From positions 1-24,857 of IMG/VR virus record IMGVR_UViG_3300005600_000076: a stretch of 24,857 nt of DNA. One strand, written 5' to 3'. This DNA is from a virus. This document shows positions 6,789 to 14,349 of the stretch, one piece after another. The position numbers and the translations under genes are program-made. Positions within the stretch are counted from its first letter, which is position 1; every line of letters begins with the position of its first letter. Below the pieces are notes generated by a model. The model was not told where the DNA came from, made no database searches, and saw only the letters and a list, made by a program, of their open reading frames with translations.

Positions 6789-7603
6789 CGAGCGGCATCA
6801 AATGGCTTGCGTCTTACCCCAAGAGCCGCAACACATGGGCGCGGCTGTTTCTGCTGAACTGGTACGCTGACGCGAATGAACCGCTAGATCCGAACGAGTT
6901 AGGCAAAACAAGATTCTGCCCCGCGTGTGATACGCCTTGGCTCTGGGAAGAAGCGACTGGCATGTCCACCGCAGATTTTGCGGGGCTTGGCGAAAAACGC
7001 CAGATGGTGCAATTCAAGATGCGCCCTCATGTGCAGTGGTTCTATCAGCACAAGGAAGAACGCCTTAGTGCGATACCGCCGTATTTGAAGACGCATTCGT
7101 CCAACGCCAATTTTGGCGGGCTGTTTCCGTTCATCAATTGGGGTGTAACGGATTCGGCAGTCTATTTGATTCGCGACCCGCGAAGGGTTGCGCCGTCACT
7201 GGCCGACCACATGGGCATGGGTATGGACGAGGCTGTCAACAGTATGGCGGACGATGACTATTCAACAGAGCGCGACGATGCGTTTTTGCTGCTTCTCGAA
7301 TCATGGTCCTCCCATGTTAATGGGTGGAAGAACCACGCGACAGTTATTCGCGCGGAAGATTTGCCCGATGCTTTTGAAGATCTGCTAAAGGCGTTTGGAC
7401 TCCCGACAGACGAGCGACTTGAAAAAGCAAAAGCGTTTACGCGCCTCGAAGTTCTGAAACAATTTGAAGAAGAAAATGGCTTCAACGAAGCGGTTGGCGG
7501 CCAGAAATTCTTTGGCGGTAAGCGCCGCACACTGACGAAATCGCAGACCGAACGTATAGAAGAAACCCACGAAAAGGTGATGCGTGAATTCGGATACCTT
7601 TAA
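6785..7603 (+). CDS. PAPS-dependent sulfotransferase
   Basis: A 272-residue enzyme expected to move a sulfuryl group from PAPS to a hydroxyl or amine, probably on a carbohydrate or lipid. The 5'-phosphosulfate loop is near the N-terminus: ASYPKSRNTW at residues 9-18, where the usual Gly of YPKSGxTW is Arg15. LKTH at 101-104 supplies the likely catalytic His104. The 3'-phosphate-binding element is YLIRDPRRVAPSLADH at 127-142, with Arg130 and Ser138 in the expected places. The C-terminus (GGKRRTLTKSQTERIEE and the final REFGYL) matches the end of cytosolic-type sulfotransferases. Length fits the family and no signal peptide or membrane segment is seen, so it should act in the host cytoplasm. 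It overlaps the previous gene by ATGA and the next by 20 bases. The acceptor is unknown. Confidence 0.85.
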   Translation: MTSGIKWLASYPKSRNTWARLFLLNWYADANEPLDPNELGKTRFCPACDTPWLWEEATGMSTADFAGLGEKRQMVQFKMRPHVQWFYQHKEERLSAIPPYLKTHSSNANFGGLFPFINWGVTDSAVYLIRDPRRVAPSLADHMGMGMDEAVNSMADDDYSTERDDAFLLLLESWSSHVNGWKNHATVIRAEDLPDAFEDLLKAFGLPTDERLEKAKAFTRLEVLKQFEEENGFNEAVGGQKFFGGKRRTLTKSQTERIEETHEKVMREFGYL

Positions 7604-8360
7604 AGAGGTCACTGGCGTTTATATTGCGGTCCCTTGTTATGGGATGCAGCTCTATTACCAGTGCGCCCACTCTCTTATGGCCGAAGTGATGCTGCTCAGG
7701 GATAATGGCATCCCAGCCGCCATAGAGTTTCTTGGGAACGAGAGCCATATTGACCGCGCCCGCATGTATTTACAGGCGTGTTTCATGGGCGGCACCGAGT
7801 TCTCGCATATCATGTTTGTGGACTCAGACATCGAGTTCCCGCGCGGGTCTATTCTTCGCCTTCTGGGGCACTCTCAGGGCGTCGTGGGCGGGGGGTATCC
7901 CAAGAAGGGGTATCCACTCAATTACGCGGTGAACCTTAGTGCTGACGCTTCTGAGGCGGCTGTTGACACCTTTGATGAGAAGAAGCTCTACCCGGTCGAT
8001 GATCTGGGGACCGGGTTTCTGATGATCCACAGGAAAGCATTTGAAATCATGCGCGAACACTACCCCGATTGTGGGGCAGAGCCCAGCGCGGAACAATTGG
8101 AAGTCTTCCCCGAAGAACTCCATGAGCCAATACGTCATTGGTACACGGACTTTTTTCACTCGGGGTTCTTCCCAAGTAAAAGAACCGGAAAACGGCTGTT
8201 TAAATCTGAAGACTATGCCTTTTGCCGGAGATGGGGTGACGCCGGGGGCATTGTATATCTCGACCCCGAAATCCCGCTCAATCACATTGGAGCCCACAAA
8301 TTTGCGGGCGATGTTGGGCGGCTAATTACCACCATCAATGAGGAACTGAAAAATGAGTGA
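7584..8360 (+). CDS. GT-A type glycosyltransferase
   Basis: A 258-residue soluble enzyme likely to transfer a sugar from a nucleotide-sugar donor. The N-terminal beta strand is VYIAVPCYG (12-20). The metal- and nucleotide-binding DxD motif is FVDSDIEF (78-85). LGTGFLMIHRKAF (141-153) and SEDYAFCRRW (208-217, with acidic residues in the place of the catalytic base) follow. LNHIGAHKF (232-240) offers late His ligands typical of phage GT-A enzymes. The start must be GTG 7584 or later, because an in-frame TGA lies at 7578-7580; AAAAGG is upstream, and the next Met (residue 21) would remove the first strand. It overlaps the sulfotransferase by 20 bases, so the two are made together and may act on the same glycan. 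Donor and acceptor cannot be read from the sequence. Confidence 0.82.
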   Translation: MNSDTFKEVTGVYIAVPCYGMQLYYQCAHSLMAEVMLLRDNGIPAAIEFLGNESHIDRARMYLQACFMGGTEFSHIMFVDSDIEFPRGSILRLLGHSQGVVGGGYPKKGYPLNYAVNLSADASEAAVDTFDEKKLYPVDDLGTGFLMIHRKAFEIMREHYPDCGAEPSAEQLEVFPEELHEPIRHWYTDFFHSGFFPSKRTGKRLFKSEDYAFCRRWGDAGGIVYLDPEIPLNHIGAHKFAGDVGRLITTINEELKNE

Positions 8361-8760
8361 TCGTGAATTTTTTGAAACCGGGCAGGGCAGCGAAGTTACC
8401 CAAGCCAACATGGAAAAGGCTACGCGGCTTGTTGTGCCGGTAACGCTTGGGACTGCCGCCACTACGGCGCTGACCCATTACGCGGTGCTGCCCGCTGACT
8501 GCTATCTCCTTGGCATTCACGCGGGCGTTACCGGGGACCCCGGCGCATCCGCCGCTGCCTTTACTGTCAAGAACGCTGGCGGGACCGTGACCTATGGAAC
8601 GGCTACTGTCGCGAATGGTGCGTCAGCCGGTGATTCCGCGAGCGGTGATCTGACGCGCACCTATGTCGCTGCGGGCACAGCCGTTGAAGTTGAAAAGGGC
8701 GTGACCACGAATGCTATTTCAGGGTCCGTGACTGTCGTTGCGACAACGCTGAACGCCTAA
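8353..8760 (+). CDS. Beta-rich small structural protein, possible decoration or fibre accessory
   Basis: A 135-residue protein beginning MSDREFFETGQGSEVTQANM and then almost entirely short beta strands rich in Ala, Thr, Gly and Val, with hardly any Lys, Arg or aromatic residues in the second half. GAGGAA (8339-8344) lies 8 bases before the ATG, and it overlaps the glycosyltransferase by 8 bases. The composition resembles small capsid-cementing or decoration proteins. The place between the glycan-modifying enzymes and terL would also allow a virion surface protein that the enzymes modify. Both ideas are inference; no family is recognised. Confidence 0.55.
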   Translation: MSDREFFETGQGSEVTQANMEKATRLVVPVTLGTAATTALTHYAVLPADCYLLGIHAGVTGDPGASAAAFTVKNAGGTVTYGTATVANGASAGDSASGDLTRTYVAAGTAVEVEKGVTTNAISGSVTVVATTLNA

Positions 8761-8765
8761 CCTGT

Positions 8766-10292
8766 ATGTCTCTCCAGGGCCTCGCAGCACTCCAAACGCT
8801 TGCCGAGGTTCGGAGGGGCAACAGACTTACTCAATACAGACCGTTCGGGCATCCTGATACGATTTGCCCGGACGGTGAGTTGTGGAAAGCAATGCACGAC
8901 CGGGGTCTTTGGGACACTTGGTCAAACAAGCCGTGGCAATCCGAGTTCCACAAAGCAGGCGCGCACTGTCAAGAGCGTATGCTGATGGCCGCGAACCGGC
9001 CTGGCAAAACTTATTCAGCGGCGGCGGAAGCGGCAATGCACGCCACGGGGCTATACCCCGACTGGTGGGAAGGCCGCAGATTCGAAAAAGAAACCCTTGG
9101 CTGGGTTGGCTCTGTCACGAACGAGGCGAGCCGCGACATCGTTCAAAAGGAATTGCTCGGGGGTCTTGGCGAGGAACTTGGTTCCGGCCTTATCCCCAAG
9201 CATTTGATTGTCGGTAAACCGCAACCCCGTCAAGCGGGCATCAGCGGCGTTATCGACAGGGTGAAAGTCAGACATTCATCCGGTGGAATCTCCACCATTG
9301 TGTTCAAGTCCTACGATCAGGGCTGGCGCAAATGGCAGGGGACGGCACCCGATTGGGTATGGCTTGATGAAGAACCCGACGCGTCAACAAGCAATGAGCA
9401 GAAAATTTACTCTGAGGCGCTGACACGGGTTTTGTCTTCACGGGGCATCATAATGGTGACTTTCACCCCCCTATTGGGCAAGACCGAACTTGTCGAGCAC
9501 TTCATGGATGCAGAGCCGGGCTCTGGCGTCTGGCTTGGAACAGCCACATGGGAAGACGCCCCGCATCTGGACAGAACAGAGCGCGAGCGAATGCTGAAAA
9601 GCTACCCCGCGCACGAGCGCGAAACCCGTGCGATGGGTGTACCCATGATGGGTGAGGGCCGTGTGTTCACGGTGCCGGAAGACAGCATTGTGGTTCAACC
9701 CTTCGAGATCCCGCGCCACTGGGCGCGCATCTGCGGGATTGACTACGGCATTGACCACCCGGCAGCGGGCGCATGGCTCGCCTACGACCGGGATACAGAT
9801 ACGGTCTATTTATACGACTGCTATAAGGAATCAGGTCAGACCGCCGCCTATCACGCGGCAAGGCTGAATGGTCCGAACAACAAGAACCATTGGATTCCTG
9901 TTGCCGGGCCGCATGACGGGATGAACCGCGAGAAGTCTGGCGGCTTGGCCCTTGCTGAATCCTACCGCCGCCATGGCGTGAATATGCTGCCCTATACGGC
10001 GCACTACAAACCGAGAGCGGGCGACAACCCCAAGCTCGGCCCACAGGCAACAGAGCCGATTGTTGATGAAATCCTTGACCGCATGTTGACGGGGCGGTTC
10101 AAGGTGTTTGCGAATTGCGGGCCTTGGCTCGATGAGTTCAGGTTCTACCACAGGAAAGACGGGAAGCTCGTGGCGACAAAAGACGATGCACTCAAGGCGA
10201 GTTTCTACGGCCTGATGATGCTCCGGTACGCGCGCACAAATGTTCAAGCGAACGCTGCTTCCGGGTCAAGATATACGCAGCCGGTTTACTAA
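8766..10292 (+). CDS. terL: Terminase large subunit (packaging ATPase and nuclease)
   Basis: This 508-residue motor drives DNA into the prohead and cuts the concatemer. The ATPase part has a deviant Walker A AANRPGKT at residues 75-82, typical of terminases, a Walker B VWLDEE at 198-203 with catalytic Glu, and a coupling motif MVTFTPLLGKTEL at 230-242. The nuclease part begins with CGIDYGID (323-330, metal-binding Asp326), continues with GPHDGMN, and ends with KDDALKASFYGLMM near the C-terminus, which carries the late Asp. Length is normal. There is no clear ribosome site before ATG 8766, only 5 bases after the previous stop, so translation may be coupled. Its TAA shares a base with the next ATG (TAATG). 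The small subunit candidate lies far upstream at 642-1121. Confidence 0.95.
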   Translation: MSLQGLAALQTLAEVRRGNRLTQYRPFGHPDTICPDGELWKAMHDRGLWDTWSNKPWQSEFHKAGAHCQERMLMAANRPGKTYSAAAEAAMHATGLYPDWWEGRRFEKETLGWVGSVTNEASRDIVQKELLGGLGEELGSGLIPKHLIVGKPQPRQAGISGVIDRVKVRHSSGGISTIVFKSYDQGWRKWQGTAPDWVWLDEEPDASTSNEQKIYSEALTRVLSSRGIIMVTFTPLLGKTELVEHFMDAEPGSGVWLGTATWEDAPHLDRTERERMLKSYPAHERETRAMGVPMMGEGRVFTVPEDSIVVQPFEIPRHWARICGIDYGIDHPAAGAWLAYDRDTDTVYLYDCYKESGQTAAYHAARLNGPNNKNHWIPVAGPHDGMNREKSGGLALAESYRRHGVNMLPYTAHYKPRAGDNPKLGPQATEPIVDEILDRMLTGRFKVFANCGPWLDEFRFYHRKDGKLVATKDDALKASFYGLMMLRYARTNVQANAASGSRYTQPVY

Positions 10293-10621
10293 TGAAGCGA
10301 GAGGAATTTGTCTCAGCAGCGCAGCGATCAGGGTTTCAGGTTGTGGCGAGGCGGGAGACGAAACACGGCACAGTTCTGGTTGCCGAAAAAGTGGTGCGCG
10401 ATCCACAGGATAACACGCCAGTTTGGGAAACGCTCTGGGCGTTTGACAGAGACGAAGAAGGGGATGTAGCGCAAGTGGTGCGCAATCCAATGTATCAGGA
10501 AAAGCACGGCGTTTGGCGCAATACGGACACCCCGTCAGACCGCGAAGACAGAATTAAAGAAGCATTGGATGTAGCAATGCAATGGATAGAGGACGGCGCA
10601 ACGCTTGGCAGATACGCCTAA
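10292..10621 (+). CDS. Hypothetical protein between terminase and portal
   Basis: A 109-residue charged, soluble protein beginning MKREEFVSAAQRSGFQVVAR. It has an alpha/beta first half (HGTVLVAEKVV, WETLWAFDRDEEGD) and an acidic helical C-terminus (REDRIKEALDVAMQWIEDGA). Its start overlaps the terL stop and its end overlaps the portal start by 17 bases, so it is fully embedded in the packaging operon. No family is recognised. A role linking terminase, portal and DNA is possible from place only. Confidence 0.65.
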   Translation: MKREEFVSAAQRSGFQVVARRETKHGTVLVAEKVVRDPQDNTPVWETLWAFDRDEEGDVAQVVRNPMYQEKHGVWRNTDTPSDREDRIKEALDVAMQWIEDGATLGRYA

Positions 10622-12470
10622 AGAGGCAAAGACGCTCAGACGTAATGACTGGGACCATGCCGCCGAATACATTTTCGATGAACTTTCGACGCGGAAACGC
10701 AAGCGGCAGGACAAGGAGAGGATCTGGAACGAGGTAGATCGTCAGGTCGCCCAGACGCCACGCCCCACAAACAGGGACAAGAACGGGCAAATCATGCCCG
10801 GCACCGAGTGGCAGACCTTCAAGGAACTCCCATGGCAAGCACAAAGCCTTGAGCTTCTGAGCGCCGATAGCCACCGCCTTCTGTTCCCCGATGATCGCAA
10901 TTGGTTTTCCGCTCATGCGTCCATGAGTGACCAAGACCTTGCCGGTATTGATAGCAATGCACTGGTTGGTGGGACGCCTGATATTCTCGACGAACGCTCT
11001 GTCGATATTTCCGACATTGAGGCGATCATCGAGGGCGCGCATACCCATTACCAAGACACATACAAGTTCCGCTCCGCCTGGGACCGCATGACAATTTCCG
11101 CCCTGAAATATGGGACAATGGTGGGTCGCGCCCGCATTGCGAAGCTGGATGATTTCAGCCATGAAGCGCGCGGCGTAGTGCCCAGCTCTCAGAAAATCCC
11201 GGCGCTCGTTCCTATGGATGTCCGCCAGGTCTATCTTGATGACGGGCCGTCAACGCTACAGCACTCGGACCAGATTTTACCGCCGAGCCCAATCTTTTGC
11301 TACAAGCAGCGCGTCACCGATTTGATGCTTGCCGCTAGTCGCGGGGGTGCGGACGAGGGCTGGATCGCCCAGAACCTCAAGGGTGTCGAGGGTGATGACG
11401 GAGGATACGTTGAGATAGCGGAATACGAGGGTGACATCGTTATCCCCCGTAAGACCACAGACAGTATTTATCTTCCAAATGTGATTATCACGGCGGTATC
11501 GGGCAAGGATTCGACAGGCAAGGAACTGTCTCGCGTTATTCGTTACCGTGACAACCCATTCAAGTTCTCAAGCTACATCATTGATGTTTACCACCCGGAC
11601 GATTTTTCTACCAATTACGGAACGTCACCACTAATCAAGGGTATGCCTGTTCAGCAAGCGGCGACGGATGCATTCAATCGCCTATGCCATGCAGCGATTC
11701 TAAGCACGGAACCGCCCATCGGGTATGATTCAAGTGATGCGGTTTATGCGGGGAACAATGGACCTCGAATTGAGCCGCGCGCCCTTTGGGCCACGCTGAG
11801 CCGCCTTGAGATCCACCAGATCGGCAACCCGCAAGAGCTTCTTCAGGTGTATCTGGCGCTGGTTCAGCAGTTCCAGGAAGTTACGGGGGTTTCTGCCCCG
11901 CGTCTCGGTGCTCAGACCAAGAGCCACCAGACCGCCTTCGCGGTTGATTCCGAAATTCAGCGCGGCGTTATCCGCACCGTAGATTTCACCCGTCACATGA
12001 TGTACGGCGGAATGCGGACGTGGCTTTCGCTTGAATACGAGATGATCCGCAAGATCATCGGCGAGAAGAAAAAAGGCTCGCCCATCTATATTCCCAAGCT
12101 GCGGCATTTCCTGAACGTCTCCAAGGATGTTTTGCCTGAGACTGTTTCCTATGATGTGCACGGCGTTTCCGGCCCGCTGGAAGAACGCGACAAGCAGCAA
12201 CAGCGGTTGCAGGCCCTGATGACCGCGCTTCAGATTGAACCTCTAGCGCAACAGTCTGGCGGCAAGCCGATTGATGTTGACCGCATACGCACTGACCTCC
12301 TGAAAGAAGGCGGCATAGACAATGCCAGTGAATATTTCGTCCAAAGACAAGCTCAAGGCTCCGCAGATGGAAGCCCTCTTGCGGCTCAAGCAGGACCCGG
12401 TGGTGCGGGGCCTGTTGCAAACGCTCCTGACCCCAACGCCAGTGTCAACGTGGCAGCCGGGATCAGCTAA
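10605..12470 (+). CDS. Portal protein (head-tail connector)
   Basis: A 621-residue protein expected to form the dodecameric ring through which DNA is packaged and released. The N-terminal region is helical and highly charged (RKRKRQDKERIWNEVDRQVA, about residues 31-50). PWQAQSLELLSADSHRLLFP follows near 75-95. The central wing/stem part includes SSYIIDVYHPDDFSTNYG and the helix MPVQQAATDAFNRLCHAA. QTKSHQTAFAVDSEIQRG is typical of portal stems. The last 45 residues are Ala/Gly/Pro-rich and probably disordered. TTG 10605 is the first possible start because TAG at 10587-10589 is in frame; GAGGA lies 11 bases upstream. Size and position after terL fit T7/P22-type portals. The end of the gene overlaps another reading frame (12322-12576). 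Confidence 0.85.
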   Translation: MADTPKEAKTLRRNDWDHAAEYIFDELSTRKRKRQDKERIWNEVDRQVAQTPRPTNRDKNGQIMPGTEWQTFKELPWQAQSLELLSADSHRLLFPDDRNWFSAHASMSDQDLAGIDSNALVGGTPDILDERSVDISDIEAIIEGAHTHYQDTYKFRSAWDRMTISALKYGTMVGRARIAKLDDFSHEARGVVPSSQKIPALVPMDVRQVYLDDGPSTLQHSDQILPPSPIFCYKQRVTDLMLAASRGGADEGWIAQNLKGVEGDDGGYVEIAEYEGDIVIPRKTTDSIYLPNVIITAVSGKDSTGKELSRVIRYRDNPFKFSSYIIDVYHPDDFSTNYGTSPLIKGMPVQQAATDAFNRLCHAAILSTEPPIGYDSSDAVYAGNNGPRIEPRALWATLSRLEIHQIGNPQELLQVYLALVQQFQEVTGVSAPRLGAQTKSHQTAFAVDSEIQRGVIRTVDFTRHMMYGGMRTWLSLEYEMIRKIIGEKKKGSPIYIPKLRHFLNVSKDVLPETVSYDVHGVSGPLEERDKQQQRLQALMTALQIEPLAQQSGGKPIDVDRIRTDLLKEGGIDNASEYFVQRQAQGSADGSPLAAQAGPGGAGPVANAPDPNASVNVAAGIS

Positions 12471-12576
12471 AGATTCCCGTACATGGGAATACGAGTCAGG
12501 GATGAACAAAGCTCTAAGCGATGTTTATGAACTGATTTTCGGTGAAAAACCTAAAACCGAGGTAAAACATGACTGA
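12322..12576 (+). CDS. Small gene overprinted on the portal C-terminus
   Basis: An 84-residue frame, shifted +1 relative to the portal, that overlaps its last 149 bases, continues through the 98 bases between portal and scaffold, and overlaps the scaffold start by 8 bases (ATGACTGA). The protein has a sensible make-up: a helix QMEALLRLKQDPVVRGLLQ, then TWEYESGMNKALSDVYELIF. Without it the 98-base gap would be unexplained in an otherwise gap-free operon. The start could be ATG 12322 or ATG 12367; the second has AAGG 8 bases upstream. The overlapped portal end is low-complexity, so it can tolerate a second code. The function is unknown; a small head-assembly partner is plausible. Confidence 0.65.
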   Translation: MPVNISSKDKLKAPQMEALLRLKQDPVVRGLLQTLLTPTPVSTWQPGSAKDSRTWEYESGMNKALSDVYELIFGEKPKTEVKHD

Positions 12577-13201
12577 TACGCAAACGGCTGTGACCGATGC
12601 GGGTCAAGGCGTGGCACAGCCGACGCCTGACGCACAACACGAGCCGACCTTGAGGGATCTCGTCAAGGAATTTGACGATGCCCCCAAAGCACCTGAACAG
12701 CCGAAACCGGCTGCCGGTGTCGCCCCCCAATCTGCCGGGGCGGGTCAGCTTGACCCAAAAGAAGACGATGAACTCCGAGCCTATGTTCGGCAGAAGCGCG
12801 AGGAAGAACAACGCGCCGAAACCGACAAGGGCGTGAAGGATGCAATCAGCACACTCAAAGATACCGAAGAAGCCTTTGCCGGACTATCCGACAAGGTGAT
12901 CGAGGGTCTTATGTATGCCGAGGCGAGCAGGAATCCTGACTTCGCTCGCGCCTTCGCGATCCGTGGCCAAAGCCCCTCCGCGTGGAAAACCGCGCTGAAG
13001 GAGCTTGCCCAATCAACGGCAGCGGAACTCACGTCACAACCTGACCAGAAACTTACGGCAAATAGGGAGGCGGCACGGGCATCGGTTCGCGGCACATCGC
13101 AAACCAAGCTCGCCCCCGAAGATGAGAAAAAGGCGTTCGAGGAAAAGGTGAACAAGATGTCACCCGCTGAACTCGATGCCTTCATTCGCACAAACGGGTA
13201 A
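12569..13201 (+). CDS. Scaffolding protein (candidate)
   Basis: A 210-residue, highly charged and mostly helical or disordered protein, placed exactly between portal and major capsid protein where podoviruses encode the scaffold that shapes the prohead. The N-terminal half is acidic and Pro/Ala/Gln-rich (QPTPDAQHEPTLRDLVKEFD); the middle is a coiled-coil-like stretch (DELRAYVRQKREEEQRAETD, about residues 68-88). The C-terminal helix-turn-helix PEDEKKAFEEKVNKMSPAEL leads to the end, DAFIRTNG, which could be the capsid-binding tip. A GAGG site lies before the ATG. Scaffolds diverge quickly, so the call depends on position and composition rather than on similarity. Confidence 0.72.
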   Translation: MTDTQTAVTDAGQGVAQPTPDAQHEPTLRDLVKEFDDAPKAPEQPKPAAGVAPQSAGAGQLDPKEDDELRAYVRQKREEEQRAETDKGVKDAISTLKDTEEAFAGLSDKVIEGLMYAEASRNPDFARAFAIRGQSPSAWKTALKELAQSTAAELTSQPDQKLTANREAARASVRGTSQTKLAPEDEKKAFEEKVNKMSPAELDAFIRTNG

Positions 13202-13232
13202 ATGGTGAGCGTAGCCAAAATGGAGAAAAACA

Positions 13233-14297
13233 TTGGCTGCTGCATTTACTACCGTCACCCAACTGACCCAGCCGGTCAACGTGGTCTTTCAGAAGCAACT
13301 TCTGGAAACCGCCAAGCCGCTGTGTCCGTATTTCATGGGTACAGAAGCCGCTACGATTCAAAGTCATAGCGGTTCCTTCACTGCGTCGTGGCGTCGGATT
13401 GAAAACCTGACCCCCACGACTTCCGCGCTGACCGCACTGACGGGGAACATTTCCCACCCGGTTCGGGCCAGCATTCAACCTTCAACCACGAACGTGTCGG
13501 CCACTCTTGGCAAGTACGGTCAGTATATTCTTCAGAACGAAGAATCTGACCTGATTAACTTCAATGGCCAGACGGCGAAACTTGTTGAGCAAATCGGCGT
13601 GTCTGCCGGGCGTTCGCTCAACATGCTTCAGCGTAACGAAGAAGAAGATAACTCGACGGCGGTTCTCGCTTCGAGTGCTGCTTCAGCCACGGCTGTCGTG
13701 AACAAGGTTACGCTTCAGGACATTCGCAGAACCGTGAATGCGCTGGACCGCAATGACACGATGAAGTTCACCCCGATGTCCGAGGGCTCGGGGAACTTCA
13801 ACACGTCTCCGATTCGTGCGTCTTACTACGGCATCACGCACCCGGACGTTGAGCAGGATATTCGCCTGCTTGCCGGGTTTACTGGTGTTGAAGCGTATGG
13901 CGGCAACACCCAAGTCATGCCGGGCGAGTTCGGCGCGGTTGGTGGTGTCCGCTTTATGTGCAGCACGGATTCGAGCATTGATGCCGAAGGCGGCGGTACG
14001 TCCACTGGTACGGGCCTCCGCACCTCCGGTAACACGAAGGTTGATCTGTACAACACCCTTATCTATGGCCGGAACTCTTACGGTTCTGTCTCTCTGGATA
14101 CGGCACACGTTCAGGAATCCTACCAGGCTGGTGACATGGCTCCTGCCATCCAGCTTATTTCGAAGGGTCGTGGTTCGTCCGGTATTGCGGACCCGCTCGA
14201 CGAGATGAGCACGATTGGCTGGAAAGCGTGGCACGCCGCGAAGGTTCTGAATGCCAACTGGTCACGTTGCCTCATCTCTGGCGCAACTGACCTCTAA
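13233..14297 (+). CDS. Major capsid protein, N4-gp56 family
   Basis: A 354-residue HK97-fold shell protein. Family-typical stretches are GKYGQYILQNEESDL (about residues 92-106), the following helix with TAKLVEQIGVSAGRSLNMLQ, and near the C-terminus DEMSTIGWKAWHAAKVLNAN, which closely follows the TVGWKAYFAAKIL pattern of N4-gp56 proteins. The start must be TTG 13233: an in-frame TAG lies at 13212-13214, the next Met is 35 residues in, and GGAG (13222-13225) is 7 bases upstream. A TTG start in what should be the most abundant product is notable. The gene is followed by a strong hairpin (14306-14330) that may set its transcript level or stability. Confidence 0.9.
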   Translation: MAAAFTTVTQLTQPVNVVFQKQLLETAKPLCPYFMGTEAATIQSHSGSFTASWRRIENLTPTTSALTALTGNISHPVRASIQPSTTNVSATLGKYGQYILQNEESDLINFNGQTAKLVEQIGVSAGRSLNMLQRNEEEDNSTAVLASSAASATAVVNKVTLQDIRRTVNALDRNDTMKFTPMSEGSGNFNTSPIRASYYGITHPDVEQDIRLLAGFTGVEAYGGNTQVMPGEFGAVGGVRFMCSTDSSIDAEGGGTSTGTGLRTSGNTKVDLYNTLIYGRNSYGSVSLDTAHVQESYQAGDMAPAIQLISKGRGSSGIADPLDEMSTIGWKAWHAAKVLNANWSRCLISGATDL

Positions 14298-14305
14298 CAC
14301 CAACA

Positions 14306-14330
14306 GGGGTGGGGGATACTCTCCCACCCC
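14306..14330 (+). terminator. Strong hairpin after the capsid gene (partial terminator or mRNA stabiliser)
   Basis: An 11-bp stem (GGGGTGGGGGA pairing with TCTCCCACCCC, one G-U wobble) closes a 3-base loop, 8 bases after the capsid stop. The following bases ACTTTCCC form only a poor T tract, so it probably terminates a fraction of transcripts or protects the upstream capsid mRNA from 3' decay. Leaky terminators after capsid genes are known in T7 (Tphi). Confidence 0.7.
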
Positions 14331-14349
14331 ACTTTCCCAAGAGGATACT

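Noticed and set aside
7824-8297. A 157-codon minus-strand frame inside the glycosyltransferase gene
   Set aside because: The + strand frame has complete GT-A motifs; the minus frame has none and no neighbours on its strand.
13202-13369. A 55-codon frame beginning with ATG at 13202, just after the scaffold stop
   Set aside because: It lies almost entirely inside the capsid gene in another frame; its product is Cys/Arg/Ser-rich and unlike a gene. The GGAG site fits the capsid TTG better.
14251-14349. Upstream extension of the HeH-like protein frame
   Set aside because: It would start inside the capsid gene and read through the hairpin; ATG 14350 has a good ribosome site.
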